Assembly: GCA_964642855.1 (NCBI GenBank)
Contig: CAZXSK010000016.1
Coordinates: forward strand, 1 to 63,884
Direction: 5' to 3'
Length of the DNA stretch: 63,884 nt
Source of the DNA: CAZXSK01 sp964642855
GTDB lineage: Bacteria > Planctomycetota > Phycisphaerae > SM23-33
The notes under the pieces: generated by a model
What the model was told of the DNA's origin: nothing
The model's input: only the letters and a program-made list of their open reading frames with translations
Database searches by the model: none
In this document: in pieces, positions 1-7,904 of the stretch
Numbering within the stretch: the stretch's first letter is position 1
Layout: each line of letters opens with the position of its first letter
Program-made: the position numbers and the translations under genes

Positions 1-698
1 ACGCAAGTTGCTGTAATCTGCATGTCCGGAGCGTGGAAGATCTTACGCGTTTCGTTGACCATTTTGCGCTCTTCGACGTTGTACCCGTCTTCGTCGATGT
101 CCGAGTCATGGCAGAAGACGTTGAACGCAGCCGGGTGGGGCAGGACCTCCGGCTTGAAGGGCTTTCCGTCCAGAATCGCCCGAGCACCGACCTGGAGTTC
201 CTCCATGGCGGCTGCTCCGGCACCACTGGCAGCCTGGTAGGTGCTGACGATCACCCGTCGGACGGGATTGACCTTGTGCAACGGCCAGACGGGCACGTTC
301 ATGATGATCGTGGAGCAGTTAGGGTTCGCGATGATGCCCTTGTGCTTCTTGATATCCTCCGGGTTGACCTCGGGAACGACGAGGGGGGTGTCGGGATCCA
401 TCCGGAAAGCTGAGGTGTTGTCCACGACGACCGCGCCAGCCTGGACGGCGATGGGGGCGAACTTTCTGGACAGGCTGCCCGAGGCACTGGCCAGGACCAG
501 TTCCACGCCTTCGAAGCTGTTTTCCGTAAGTTCCTCAACGGTGATTTCTTCCCCCTTGAACGTGAGTTTTCGGCCGGCTGATCGGCTCGATGCCAGCAGC
601 TTGAGGCTGGCGATCGGAAAGTCGCGTTGTTCGAGGATTCGCAGGAACTCTGTGCCGACGGCGCCCGTGGCACCCATAATCGCTACGCGCCAACTCAT
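1..698 (-). CDS. asd: Aspartate-semialdehyde dehydrogenase, C-terminus cut by window edge
   Basis: NADPH-dependent reduction of aspartyl phosphate to aspartate semialdehyde, the branch point to lysine/diaminopimelate, threonine and methionine. The visible 232 residues begin MSWRVAIMGATGAVG, with the nucleotide-binding glycine motif at residues 9-15. The active-site motif NPNCS follows at 125-129 (Cys128), and a substrate-domain segment YQAASGAGAAAMEEL comes after it. The usual length is about 335-345 aa, so roughly the last third lies outside the window. The start ATG (696-698) is preceded by an AAGGTG ribosome site and a good promoter further upstream. Family assignment is very secure; the missing part cannot be assessed. 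Confidence 0.95.
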   Translation of the reverse strand, partial: MSWRVAIMGATGAVGTEFLRILEQRDFPIASLKLLASSRSAGRKLTFKGEEITVEELTENSFEGVELVLASASGSLSRKFAPIAVQAGAVVVDNTSAFRMDPDTPLVVPEVNPEDIKKHKGIIANPNCSTIIMNVPVWPLHKVNPVRRVIVSTYQAASGAGAAAMEELQVGARAILDGKPFKPEVLPHPAAFNVFCHDSDIDEDGYNVEERKMVNETRKIFHAPDMQITATC

Positions 699-1044
699 GG
701 CTACACCTTGTGTGTTTGCTTGACTACGTGGGGTAATGGACATCGCCCCGACGACCGAGGCAGAGTCGGGAAATCATACCAGAGGCACGGCTGCTTGCCA
801 AGGTTTGGTTGGTTGAAGATCGTGTCGGCAGCGTTGCTCGGAGGTCGATCGCCATTGACTGCGATGGCGTGCTGAGCTCCGCGAAGTCGGCATGGATGTC
901 AGAGAATGACGTGTTGCCTGGATGGCGAGTGCTTACGCCACGTTCCGCTTGGTCCAGTTGGGAAGGTTTTGGATTCGTAGCCTCCGGAGGGGGCAAAAAG
1001 GGGTTGCAAAGGAAGGCGGTTTTGCGGAAACTGTGGACTTCTCT
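699..1044. other. Intergenic region between asd and tRNA
   Basis: About 345 bases. Apart from the asd promoter nothing convincing is visible. Open frames on both strands here have no family resemblance and no ribosome site. Confidence 0.5.
773..801 (-). promoter_or_regulatory. Predicted promoter of asd
   Basis: Read on the minus strand: TTGGCA (801-796), a 17-base spacer, then TATGAT (778-773). It lies about 75 bases upstream of the asd start codon, with no other gene between. Assigned by eye from sigma70-type consensus. Confidence 0.6.
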
Positions 1045-1118
1045 GGCGGCGTAGCTCAGTTGGTTAGAGCGAGGGATTCATAAGCCCTAGGTCACTGGTT
1101 CGAATCCAGTCGCCGCTA
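1045..1118 (+). tRNA. tRNA with CAT anticodon (elongator tRNA-Met, or tRNA-Ile2)
   Basis: A cloverleaf can be drawn by hand: acceptor GGCGGCG with CGCCGCT (first pair G-U), D arm GCTC/GAGC, anticodon loop TTCATAA, T arm ACTGG/CCAGT around TTCGAAT, discriminator A. The CCA end is not encoded. The lower anticodon stem has an A-G mismatch next to the loop. CAT could be elongator Met or Ile2, whose C34 becomes lysidine. It does not look like initiator tRNA, because the three G-C pairs at the anticodon stem are absent. Confidence 0.9.
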
Positions 1119-1264
1119 GTTTCGACAGGCTGGTGGGAGGCGGCTCCTGCTGGCCTGCTTGCTTGTTTTGGCTTGACGAGCGTTCTTGCCCCCGGGAGAA
1201 TCTGTTGCCCGAGTGGGAAGGAAATTCGTCGATCCAGTTAGATCTTGTCAAGGAGAACACGCGA

Positions 1265-1426
1265 ATGCTGTCTTCCCTGTTGATTCTCGCCCAGGAAAGT
1301 GCTGATGACGGAGGCTCCGGAAGCGGTTGGTTCGGTGCCTTTTTCAACTGGTGGAACGGCCTGCTGCTTCTGGGCATCATCGGTCTGCTGGTCTTCTGGA
1401 AGGTTTACAAGAGCAAGCAGATGTAA
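1265..1426 (+). CDS. Small 53-aa single-pass membrane protein
   Basis: Unrecognised small protein. It starts MLSSLLILAQESADDGGSG, continues through a Trp/Phe-rich stretch (GWFGAFFNWWNG) and a hydrophobic helix at about residues 32-47, and ends with a basic tail KVYKSKQM. The start is fixed by a strong AAGGAG at 1250-1255, nine bases before ATG. A weak TTGACG (1173-1178)/GAGAAT (1196-1201) pair could be its promoter. It stands alone between the tRNA and an ArsR gene. Function unknown; its reality is supported by the ribosome site and membrane-protein composition. Confidence 0.65.
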   Translation: MLSSLLILAQESADDGGSGSGWFGAFFNWWNGLLLLGIIGLLVFWKVYKSKQM

Positions 1427-1627
1427 CGTCCGGGCGGCTGGGAGGATCTCCCTTCCGCATCCGGGAATGTTGCTCGTGCAGCCGTTTTCCGCCGGCCCGA
1501 CGTCCGATCCTGGCGCGGGCGTGCGGAGCGGATATCGCGCGTCCCTGCGCGGCAGATGCTGCATGCATTGACGTGAACAAGACAGTCGCCCGGCCCGCGA
1601 GGCCGACACCAGCCAGCCCGAGAGAAC

Positions 1628-1963
1628 ATGGCCGTTTCCCCACGAGACACCGAAACCCTTGCCCAGACGTTCCGAATCCTGTCGGACGCCACGCGCGTCC
1701 GCATTGTCAGCCAGCTCCAGGGCGGCGAGATGAACGTCACGCAACTGTGCAACAAGCTCAAGGCCCCGCAGCCGACCGTTTCGCGGCATCTGGCGATCCT
1801 CCGGATGGGCGGTCTGGTCACCAATCGCAGACAGGGCAAGGAGATCTTCTACTCCATCGCCGACCTGAAGAAGTCCGATCAGGCCAAGGCGCTGGACAGG
1901 TTCATCAAGAAGTCCTCGGCGCTTCGGATCGGGCCACTCGTGCTGGCGGTCGCCAAAGGCTGA
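1628..1963 (+). CDS. ArsR/SmtB-family transcriptional regulator
   Basis: 111-aa winged-helix DNA-binding protein. The opening region (ETLAQTFRILSDATRVRIV) is the classic ArsR first helix. The recognition region, MNVTQLCNKLKAPQPTVSRHLAIL, spans about residues 36-59 and is followed by the wing NRRQGKEIFYSI. Only one cysteine is present and no CxC metal site, so metal sensing of the ArsR type is not indicated. The gene precedes holA by 53 bases, but holA has its own promoter, so the target is unclear. Confidence 0.88.
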   Translation: MAVSPRDTETLAQTFRILSDATRVRIVSQLQGGEMNVTQLCNKLKAPQPTVSRHLAILRMGGLVTNRRQGKEIFYSIADLKKSDQAKALDRFIKKSSALRIGPLVLAVAKG

Positions 1964-1982
1964 CTGGCCCGGCCCCGGCGGC

Positions 1983-2010
1983 TTGATTCCCCCATCCGCG
2001 ATGGTATGCT
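1983..2010 (+). promoter_or_regulatory. Predicted promoter of holA, leaderless type
   Basis: TTGATT (1983-1988), 16-base spacer, TATGCT (2005-2010), then only six bases before the holA ATG at 2017. Transcription would start at or next to the start codon. Confidence 0.6.
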
Positions 2011-2016
2011 CGGGAC

Positions 2017-2973
2017 ATGAGCGACGCCAAGCCCAAGCCGATCTACATCCTTCACGGCAGCGACGGCTATCTGCAAAGCCAGCACCGCAGACAGCTTGTC
2101 GATCGGCTGATCGGCGACGCCGACCCCCAGATGTGTCTGAGCACCCACGACGCCACCGCCGAGCTTGCTGCCGTGCTCGACGAACTCCGCACCAAGCCCC
2201 TGCTTGCCCCCGTGCGAGTTGCCATCGTCCGTGACGCCGACGCGTTTGTCAGCGGCAATCGGCAGGCGCTGGAGGAATACGTCCAGTCTCCGTCCCCGAC
2301 CGGTGCGCTGGTGCTGATGGTGAGTTCCTGGAACAAGAGCACGAGACTCGCGAAGATCACGGCCAGAGTGGGCGAGGTCTTCGATTGCTCCGAGCCCAAG
2401 ACCGGCCAGGTGGCGAGGCATCTCCAGGAGTTCGCTTCGCGTCGCGGCAAGTGCCTCGACCGCCAGGCCGCCGCCCTGCTAGGCCAGTGGATCGGGGCGG
2501 ATCTCTCCTCCCTCGACCAGGAAATCGAGAAGCTCTCGGTGTACGTCGGGCAGCGGGAGACGATCACGCCGGAGGATGTCTCAGCCATCGTGACCGCCTC
2601 GGCCGGACCGGGCGCATTCGACCTGACCAACGCCATCACTGCGGGAAATGCCGCCGAGGCGATCAAGGCGCTGTCCGGCATGCTGACCGTCCGCGGCGAG
2701 GAGTTCCGCACGCTCGGACTGATCGGGTGGCACTTGCGGAAGGCGATCAAGACCGCCGAGATGATCGACCAGGGCACCTCGCCCGATGCCGCCTGCCGGG
2801 CAGCAAAAGTCCCGGGCTTTCAGACCAGGGAATTCTCGGGCATGATCCGCAGGCGCGGCCTGCCCAGGCTCCGGGGCGACTTCCGCAAGCTCATCGCGGC
2901 CGATCTGGGCATGAAGTCGGGCCTCGATGCCCGTTCGGCGATGCAGGACCTGGTCATCGGCCTGTGCACGTGA
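2017..2973 (+). CDS. holA: DNA polymerase III delta subunit (clamp-loader)
   Basis: 318-aa delta subunit of the clamp-loader complex, which opens the beta sliding clamp. The N-terminal part (KPIYILHGSDGYL) matches the first strand of the AAA+-like domain. The middle and C-terminal parts fit the HolA fold, including LDQEIEKLSVYVG, a region typical of delta, and the C-terminal helical collar segment (FRTLGLIGWHLRKAIK). As usual for delta there is no functional Walker A. The start ATG has no ribosome site but sits six bases after a -10 box. The next gene follows 23 bases downstream. Confidence 0.92.
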   Translation: MSDAKPKPIYILHGSDGYLQSQHRRQLVDRLIGDADPQMCLSTHDATAELAAVLDELRTKPLLAPVRVAIVRDADAFVSGNRQALEEYVQSPSPTGALVLMVSSWNKSTRLAKITARVGEVFDCSEPKTGQVARHLQEFASRRGKCLDRQAAALLGQWIGADLSSLDQEIEKLSVYVGQRETITPEDVSAIVTASAGPGAFDLTNAITAGNAAEAIKALSGMLTVRGEEFRTLGLIGWHLRKAIKTAEMIDQGTSPDAACRAAKVPGFQTREFSGMIRRRGLPRLRGDFRKLIAADLGMKSGLDARSAMQDLVIGLCT

Positions 2974-2996
2974 CGAATCAGACAAAGGAGTACCCC

Positions 2997-3887
2997 GTGA
3001 ACATGAACCGCACATGGCTGTTCGCCATTTACGTCATCATGGGTGCACTGCCGGGCCTGCTCGCTTCGGGATGCAACCCGACCCCCCGGACCCCCGTCGA
3101 TCCGGCCGGGGACGCGGGAACCTCGGTACCGCTGGCCGACGCCAACTCAACCCCCGAGACGAGCGCCGACGCCAACCAGCCGAACGACCCGGCCGACGCG
3201 TCGCCCGATAGGCCCGACCCGAACGACGCGCGGATAATCACCACCCTGTCCCGGGAAGACGAGCCCAACGCCACTACCGAACCGATCCGGCTGGCGTGCA
3301 AGGAACGGTGGGTAGAGCTGCAGATCCTGCAGGGGGGCAAGGTCGTGCCCCGAAGGGGCAGCACGTGGACGCTCGAGGGCAAGCCGTTTGTGCTCCGGCT
3401 GAAAGGGCACGTGGAGGACGCTTCGTTTCTTCCCCTGACCGATGCGGACAAGCTCAAGCCCCTGGAGCTGGTAGCCCGGCCCATGGTTACGCATGAGGCG
3501 CTCGGAGCAGCTTGGAAAGAAACCGACATGCACATCCCCGAGGAGCTCAATCTCGCCCGGAAGCTGTTCGTGGCGACCGAGGAGAGTCTTCGCGAGCACG
3601 GGATGGGTTCCGACACAAAACGCGGAGCGGAACTGCTGGAACTCGTCTGCGGCCAGTCTCCCATGCTCGCCGGCTTCGGCCGATACTACTTCCACTGGGA
3701 GTCAAAGAAGGAACTTGGCGAGCAGGGCACCGAGAAGACCGCCGTAGCCGAACAGCTCATCGACAAGATCGGCGGCAAGGACATCGCCCAGGCCCCAGAC
3801 CTGCAGGTAGCCTTGTTCCTGGAGAAGGACCTAGACGACTTCTTCCGCCATCTCTGCTGGAAGAAGCTGACGATTGAGTTCGAGTGA
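2997..3887 (+). CDS. Predicted lipoprotein of unknown function
   Basis: 296 aa when started at GTG 2997, which is six bases after AAAGGAG (2984-2990). ATG 3003 is the alternative. A signal peptide ends in LLASGC, a lipobox with the acceptor Cys. Next comes a low-complexity Pro/Ala/Asp/Asn linker (about residues 25-80) and then a globular part rich in charged residues. I recognise no domain. It probably shares a transcript with holA and converges with dinG. Confidence 0.75.
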   Translation: MNMNRTWLFAIYVIMGALPGLLASGCNPTPRTPVDPAGDAGTSVPLADANSTPETSADANQPNDPADASPDRPDPNDARIITTLSREDEPNATTEPIRLACKERWVELQILQGGKVVPRRGSTWTLEGKPFVLRLKGHVEDASFLPLTDADKLKPLELVARPMVTHEALGAAWKETDMHIPEELNLARKLFVATEESLREHGMGSDTKRGAELLELVCGQSPMLAGFGRYYFHWESKKELGEQGTEKTAVAEQLIDKIGGKDIAQAPDLQVALFLEKDLDDFFRHLCWKKLTIEFE

Positions 3888-3926
3888 GTCTGCCCTGTCA
3901 GCGACCCCGTCTGGGCCGGCAGATGG

Positions 3927-5966
3927 CTACGTGTACTCCCACAGATCGTCGGGAATCGAATCCCCATCGCCGGGGGCGGGATCAGCAGGCCCGCCGCTGA
4001 ACTCGTCGCGGACGATGCGGATGTCCGGCAGCGAGGCCAGAAATGCCCGCCCGTATGATTTCGTCACCAGCCGATGGTCCAGAACGACAACGAAGCCCGA
4101 GTCGCTCTGGGTTCGGATCAGCCGGCCGAAGCCCTGCTTGAACAGGATGATCGCTTCGGGCAGTTGGTAGTCGCCGAACGGGTTCCCGCCGGAGTCGCGA
4201 ATGGCCTCGATGCGGGCTTCGGTGAGCGGCGCGTCGGGCACGGCGAAGGGCAGCTTGGTGATGATCACGTTCTGCAGTGCCTCCCCCGCGACGTCCACCC
4301 CCTGCCAGAAGCTCATGGTCCCCAGCAGGATCGACCGTGGCTGGGAGCGGAACTTCGCGAGCATTGCCCCGCGCGAGTACGTTTTGCCCTGGGCGAGCAG
4401 CTGGTAGTCGTGCTCGTGACAGAACTCCTCCAGCAGCTCCGAGACACGCTGCAGCATCCGATAGCTGGTCAGCAGCACGAAGCACCGTCCTTCGCTCCTG
4501 GCCACGTAATGGCGGATCGCCTCCGCCGATGCCTGCGAGAACGATTCCAGTTCGTTGGGGTTGCCCAGTTGGGTTTCGATGTACAGCGTTGCCTGCTTGC
4601 GGAAGTCAAATGGGCTCGCCAGTTGCAGCTCCCGGGCCTCGTCGATACCCAGACGCTTGCGGACGTAGCCGAACCCGTGCTGTCCGGCCCGGTTTGTCGC
4701 CAAGGTGGCGCTGGTCAGAACGGCAGAGTTGATGGACTCGAACACTTTCTCCCGCATGATCGGAGCCACGTCGATCGGCGAGTTGGACAGCGTGACGATC
4801 TTCCTGCCCTGGTAGGGTCGCGTGTCGATCCAGTAGGCGTAGCCGTCGTCGTCCTGGCGAATGAGGGACGCGACTTCCTCGGCCGTTTCGCGGGCGCGGT
4901 TCTCGAAGGCCAGCAGTTCCAGGCCGCCCTGCTCGTTCTTCATGGGTCCGCGCAGCTTGTGCAGCGCAGCAGCCACGTCGTGCAGCGCCGGCGACAGGCC
5001 GTTCTCTACGACCTCGCTACGGCGAATGCGCCCGTTGCGCGCGATCTCCGGGGGTCTCAGTGCAGCCAGGGCATCGAAGAAATCGTCGGCGGCGATGGCC
5101 GCCCGGTTGACCGCGTCGATCGCCTCACCGGCTTCCATGACCGCAAGCAGGCCGCGGTTGGTGCGGTCGTTGTAAAGGTCGCGCAGCAGGTACCCCACCG
5201 CAGCCGAGGAAACGCTCCGCCCGAAGTGTCCGCTGACCACCCTCTCGACCGTGTGCGCCTCGTCGAGCACGACCAGGTCGTACTCGCCAAGCAGCTGGGC
5301 CTCGGCAGACTGTAGCGCCAGATCCGAGAAAAACAACGCGTGATTGGCGACGACGATGTCTGCCTCCTGCAGTTTCCGCCGGGCCGCCCGCAGGAAGCAC
5401 TGGTGATACTGCGAACACTGGCCGCCCGTGCAAAGCCCCGACTCGCTCCGAACCTTCGCCCAGACCGACGGGGCGAGATCGAACTCGATCTCCTGCAGCG
5501 TGCCCGTGCGGGTTTCCATCGCCCACTCCGACAACGCTTCGAGCTGCTGCTGGTGCTCGGGGTCGACCAGCAGCTTGCTGCGGTTCTTGACAGCCATCGC
5601 CATCCGTCGGAAACACAGGTAGTTTGTCCTGCCTTTGCCCAGAACGGCTGAGAACTTCAGCGGCAGAATGTCAGCCAGGAAGGGCAGATCCTTGTCGATC
5701 AACTGTTCCTGCAGGGCGATGGTGAACGTGCTGACGACAACGCGCTGTTTCTCGTAGACCGCCTGGAGGATGGCGGGCACGAGATAGGCGAAGCTCTTGC
5801 CGACGCCCGTGCCGGCTTCGACCAGCAGGTGCTCGCGGTTGGCAAAGGCGTTTTCAACCCCCATCGCCATTTCCAGTTGCTCGGGTCGTTGCTCCCAGTG
5901 AGGCAGGTGTTCGGCGACGAGCCCGCCCGGGCCCAGAATCTGCTCGGCGGTCAGTCGATCGGACAT
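3927..5966 (-). CDS. dinG: DinG/XPD-type ATP-dependent DNA helicase with Fe-S cluster
   Basis: 679-aa superfamily 2 helicase. Walker A AGTGVGKS is at residues 51-58 and the DEAH box at 235-238. Four cysteines at about 118, 179, 184 and 190 are spaced as in the iron-sulphur domain of XPD/DinG. C-terminal motifs include GTMSFWQGVDVAGE and QGFGRLIRTQSD (motif VI). The N-terminal exonuclease domain found in some Firmicute DinG proteins is absent. The start ATG (5964-5966) is preceded by AAGGTGG and lies inside the end of the upstream membrane-protein gene (16-base overlap). It is the last gene of the thiS-thiG operon. Confidence 0.92.
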   Translation of the reverse strand: MSDRLTAEQILGPGGLVAEHLPHWEQRPEQLEMAMGVENAFANREHLLVEAGTGVGKSFAYLVPAILQAVYEKQRVVVSTFTIALQEQLIDKDLPFLADILPLKFSAVLGKGRTNYLCFRRMAMAVKNRSKLLVDPEHQQQLEALSEWAMETRTGTLQEIEFDLAPSVWAKVRSESGLCTGGQCSQYHQCFLRAARRKLQEADIVVANHALFFSDLALQSAEAQLLGEYDLVVLDEAHTVERVVSGHFGRSVSSAAVGYLLRDLYNDRTNRGLLAVMEAGEAIDAVNRAAIAADDFFDALAALRPPEIARNGRIRRSEVVENGLSPALHDVAAALHKLRGPMKNEQGGLELLAFENRARETAEEVASLIRQDDDGYAYWIDTRPYQGRKIVTLSNSPIDVAPIMREKVFESINSAVLTSATLATNRAGQHGFGYVRKRLGIDEARELQLASPFDFRKQATLYIETQLGNPNELESFSQASAEAIRHYVARSEGRCFVLLTSYRMLQRVSELLEEFCHEHDYQLLAQGKTYSRGAMLAKFRSQPRSILLGTMSFWQGVDVAGEALQNVIITKLPFAVPDAPLTEARIEAIRDSGGNPFGDYQLPEAIILFKQGFGRLIRTQSDSGFVVVLDHRLVTKSYGRAFLASLPDIRIVRDEFSGGPADPAPGDGDSIPDDLWEYT

Positions 5967-6397
5967 GTCGCCACCTTCGCGGGTTTGGGCTCCCGGCCTG
6001 CCGGGTGGCGAAGGCGGGTCACGAAGTCGTGCGTGAACCAGACCGTCATGAGTACCGCAGCAAGCGTGATCAGCACCGCGATGGCAGTGATCAGCCCGCG
6101 TCCGGTGGCCCGGCCTCGACTGGCCGAGGCGATCCGATCCTTGGCAAGGGTGAGCATCGCGAGCATGACCGCCCCCACAGTCGGCCAGATCGTGATCGAA
6201 TGGATGCCGCTGTAGACGAACGCCGCGGCGGAGACCTCCCTGCCGCTCTGGAGATAGTACCGCAGGCCCTGGTCGGTACTCACCACCCACCCGTTGATCG
6301 CTTCACCGTACAGCAGCGCATAGAGCACCGTGTAGAGCAGGAAGTTCCCCAGCCCGAGAAAGATGATCCAGACGCAGATTCTCGTTCGGCGGTCCAT
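5951..6397 (-). CDS. Small integral membrane protein, three predicted helices
   Basis: 148 aa from the ATG at 6397, chosen because AGGA lies just upstream; an ATG at 6433 in the same frame lacks a ribosome site. Hydrophobic segments fall at about residues 8-30, 60-85 and 100-120, with an arginine-rich linker before the third. No family recognised. Its 3' end overlaps the start of dinG, and its 5' end follows thiG by 46 bases, so it is part of the same transcript. Confidence 0.7.
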   Translation of the reverse strand: MDRRTRICVWIIFLGLGNFLLYTVLYALLYGEAINGWVVSTDQGLRYYLQSGREVSAAAFVYSGIHSITIWPTVGAVMLAMLTLAKDRIASASRGRATGRGLITAIAVLITLAAVLMTVWFTHDFVTRLRHPAGREPKPAKVATCPID

Positions 6398-6443
6398 CGC
6401 GGTTCCTGCCCCCCCTCGCGGGAGCAGCTTCATTCGGCGGGCG

Positions 6444-7262
6444 TCAGCCCTCCGTGCCGATCACGCCCTCGACGGGCGAACTGGCAGTGGCGTAGAGCTT
6501 GCGTGGGATGCGCCCCGCCCGACGGGCGTAGTAGCCGGCCTCGATGGCATAGCGCATCGCCCTGGCCATGGCCATCGGGTCCGTTGCACCCGCCACGCCG
6601 GTGTTCAGCAGCACACCGTCGGCGCCGAGCTCCATCGCCCAGGTCACGTCGCTGGCGGTACCCACGCCCGCGTCGACAATTACCGGGTAGTCCGGGTCGC
6701 CCTCCTTGAGCTGCTCGAGGATGATCCGGATGTTGTACTGGTTCAGAATTCCCTGCCCGCTGCCGATGGGTGCCCCGGCGGGCATGACCGCGTCGGCGCC
6801 GGCGTCTTTCAGACGCATCGCCATGATCGGATCGTCCGACGTGTAGCACAGCACGGTGAACCCTTCGTTCTTGAGCGTCCCCAGCGCCTCCAGCGTGCCC
6901 ATCGGGTCCGGCAGGAGGGTCTTCGTGTCGCCCAGGACCTCCAGCTTCACCCAACGCGAGCCGGGGTTCTCCAGGCCTTCCAGCAGCTCACGACCCAGAC
7001 GCGCGGTCCGCACGGCGTCTTCGGCCGTGAAACACCCGGCGGTGTTCGGCAGGAGCGTGTATTTCTCGGGGTCCAGGAAATCCAGAATGTTCCGGCCGGT
7101 CTCGTCGGTCATCCGCTCGCGACGCACCGCGACGGTGACGACCTCGCAGCCGCTCTCGGCCAGCGCGTCGCGCATGAGTTCGAACGTGGAGTATTTGCCC
7201 GTGCCGACGAACAGCCGGCTGTTGATTTCGAAATCACCGATCTTCAGGGGTAGTGCTTGCAT
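6444..7262 (-). CDS. thiG: Thiazole synthase
   Basis: 272-aa ThiG, which builds the thiazole phosphate of thiamine from deoxyxylulose 5-phosphate, dehydroglycine and ThiS thiocarboxylate. Characteristic segments are FEINSRLFVGTGKYS near the N-terminus, the WVKLEVLGD strand carrying the Schiff-base lysine, MPAGAPIGSGQG, and the phosphate-binding C-terminal part VDAGVGTASD. The start MQALPLK follows AAGAAGGATC, so the longer open frame is not used. The first 29 bases overlap the preceding small membrane-protein gene. Confidence 0.96.
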   Translation of the reverse strand: MQALPLKIGDFEINSRLFVGTGKYSTFELMRDALAESGCEVVTVAVRRERMTDETGRNILDFLDPEKYTLLPNTAGCFTAEDAVRTARLGRELLEGLENPGSRWVKLEVLGDTKTLLPDPMGTLEALGTLKNEGFTVLCYTSDDPIMAMRLKDAGADAVMPAGAPIGSGQGILNQYNIRIILEQLKEGDPDYPVIVDAGVGTASDVTWAMELGADGVLLNTGVAGATDPMAMARAMRYAIEAGYYARRAGRIPRKLYATASSPVEGVIGTEG

Positions 7263-7470
7263 GATCCTTCTTCTTCCTGGGGTCGTGGCCGATTCGTTGC
7301 TCGTGTGCCCGCAGATTGACCAGTGCGTGCAGAAGCACCGCAACCGCGATCGCCAGTCCTCCGGCCACCGGGCCGTAGCCCGGATCGTTGTTTGCCTCGG
7401 CGATCAGCATTCCCATACCGATCAGGCCAAGGATCACAAGCAGCACGATCACGATATACAAGCCATCCAT
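7234..7470 (-). CDS. 78-aa membrane protein between thiS and thiG
   Basis: Starts MDGLYIVIVLLVILGLIGMG and has two hydrophobic helices (about residues 4-24 and 36-53), then a hydrophilic charged tail. A strong AGGAGG lies seven to eight bases before the ATG at 7470. It overlaps the 5' end of thiG by 29 bases in another frame, which suggests translational coupling. No family recognised. Its position between thiS and thiG makes a role near thiazole synthesis possible but unproven. Confidence 0.72.
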   Translation of the reverse strand: MDGLYIVIVLLVILGLIGMGMLIAEANNDPGYGPVAGGLAIAVAVLLHALVNLRAHEQRIGHDPRKKKDHASTTPEDR

Positions 7471-7510
7471 CAGGCGTCCTCCTGTTGGGTCGGTCCATTC
7501 GGGGGGATCG

Positions 7511-7711
7511 CTATCCGCCCCCAACCAGCGTGACCACTTCCAGCACGTCGCCCTCGGCGATGACGGTCTCGGCGTGGGTGGCACGCGGTACGAGTTGGCG
7601 ATTGCGCTCCACAGCCACCCGCTGGGCGGGAAGATCCATCGCGGCCAGCAGGTCGGCGACGGTCGAGCCGTCGGGCACTTCGCGCGGCTCGCTATTGACG
7701 ATGATCTGCAT
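7511..7711 (-). CDS. thiS: Sulfur carrier protein ThiS
   Basis: 66-aa ubiquitin-fold sulfur carrier ending in GGG, the C-terminal di-glycine that is adenylated and thiocarboxylated to donate sulfur to ThiG. Starts MQIIVNSEPREV, typical for ThiS; GGAG upstream supports this ATG over one four codons earlier. The motif QRVAVERNRQLVPR in the middle is characteristic. First gene of the operon thiS - membrane protein - thiG - membrane protein - dinG. Confidence 0.93.
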   Translation of the reverse strand: MQIIVNSEPREVPDGSTVADLLAAMDLPAQRVAVERNRQLVPRATHAETVIAEGDVLEVVTLVGGG

Positions 7712-7746
7712 GGGGTTCTCCACGGGCGGTCCAAGTCAAAGCATCG

Positions 7747-7776
7747 ATTATAGAGCCCGCCTGCGCGGGGAATCAA
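7747..7776 (-). promoter_or_regulatory. Predicted promoter of the thiS operon
   Basis: Minus strand TTGATT (7776-7771), 18-base spacer, consensus TATAAT (7752-7747). The predicted start near 7740 leaves a leader of only about 30 bases, too short for a thiamine pyrophosphate riboswitch. Confidence 0.65.
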
Positions 7777-7904
7777 GCAGAGACGCAGGACTCTTGCCGG
7801 ATGCTTCTGCATGCTCGCCCCCGCCATCTGCTTGCACCCCCACCGGCAAGCCGATAAGCTTCCCGGGCAGCTTGAGACCACCCCAACCCCACAAGGAAAA
7901 CCAC

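Noticed and set aside
724..996. Minus-strand 90-codon frame upstream of asd
   Set aside because: It covers the asd promoter, lacks a ribosome site, and looks like no protein family.
7712..7746. TPP riboswitch upstream of thiS
   Set aside because: Only about 30 bases separate the predicted transcription start from thiS, and no THI-box sequence is seen.
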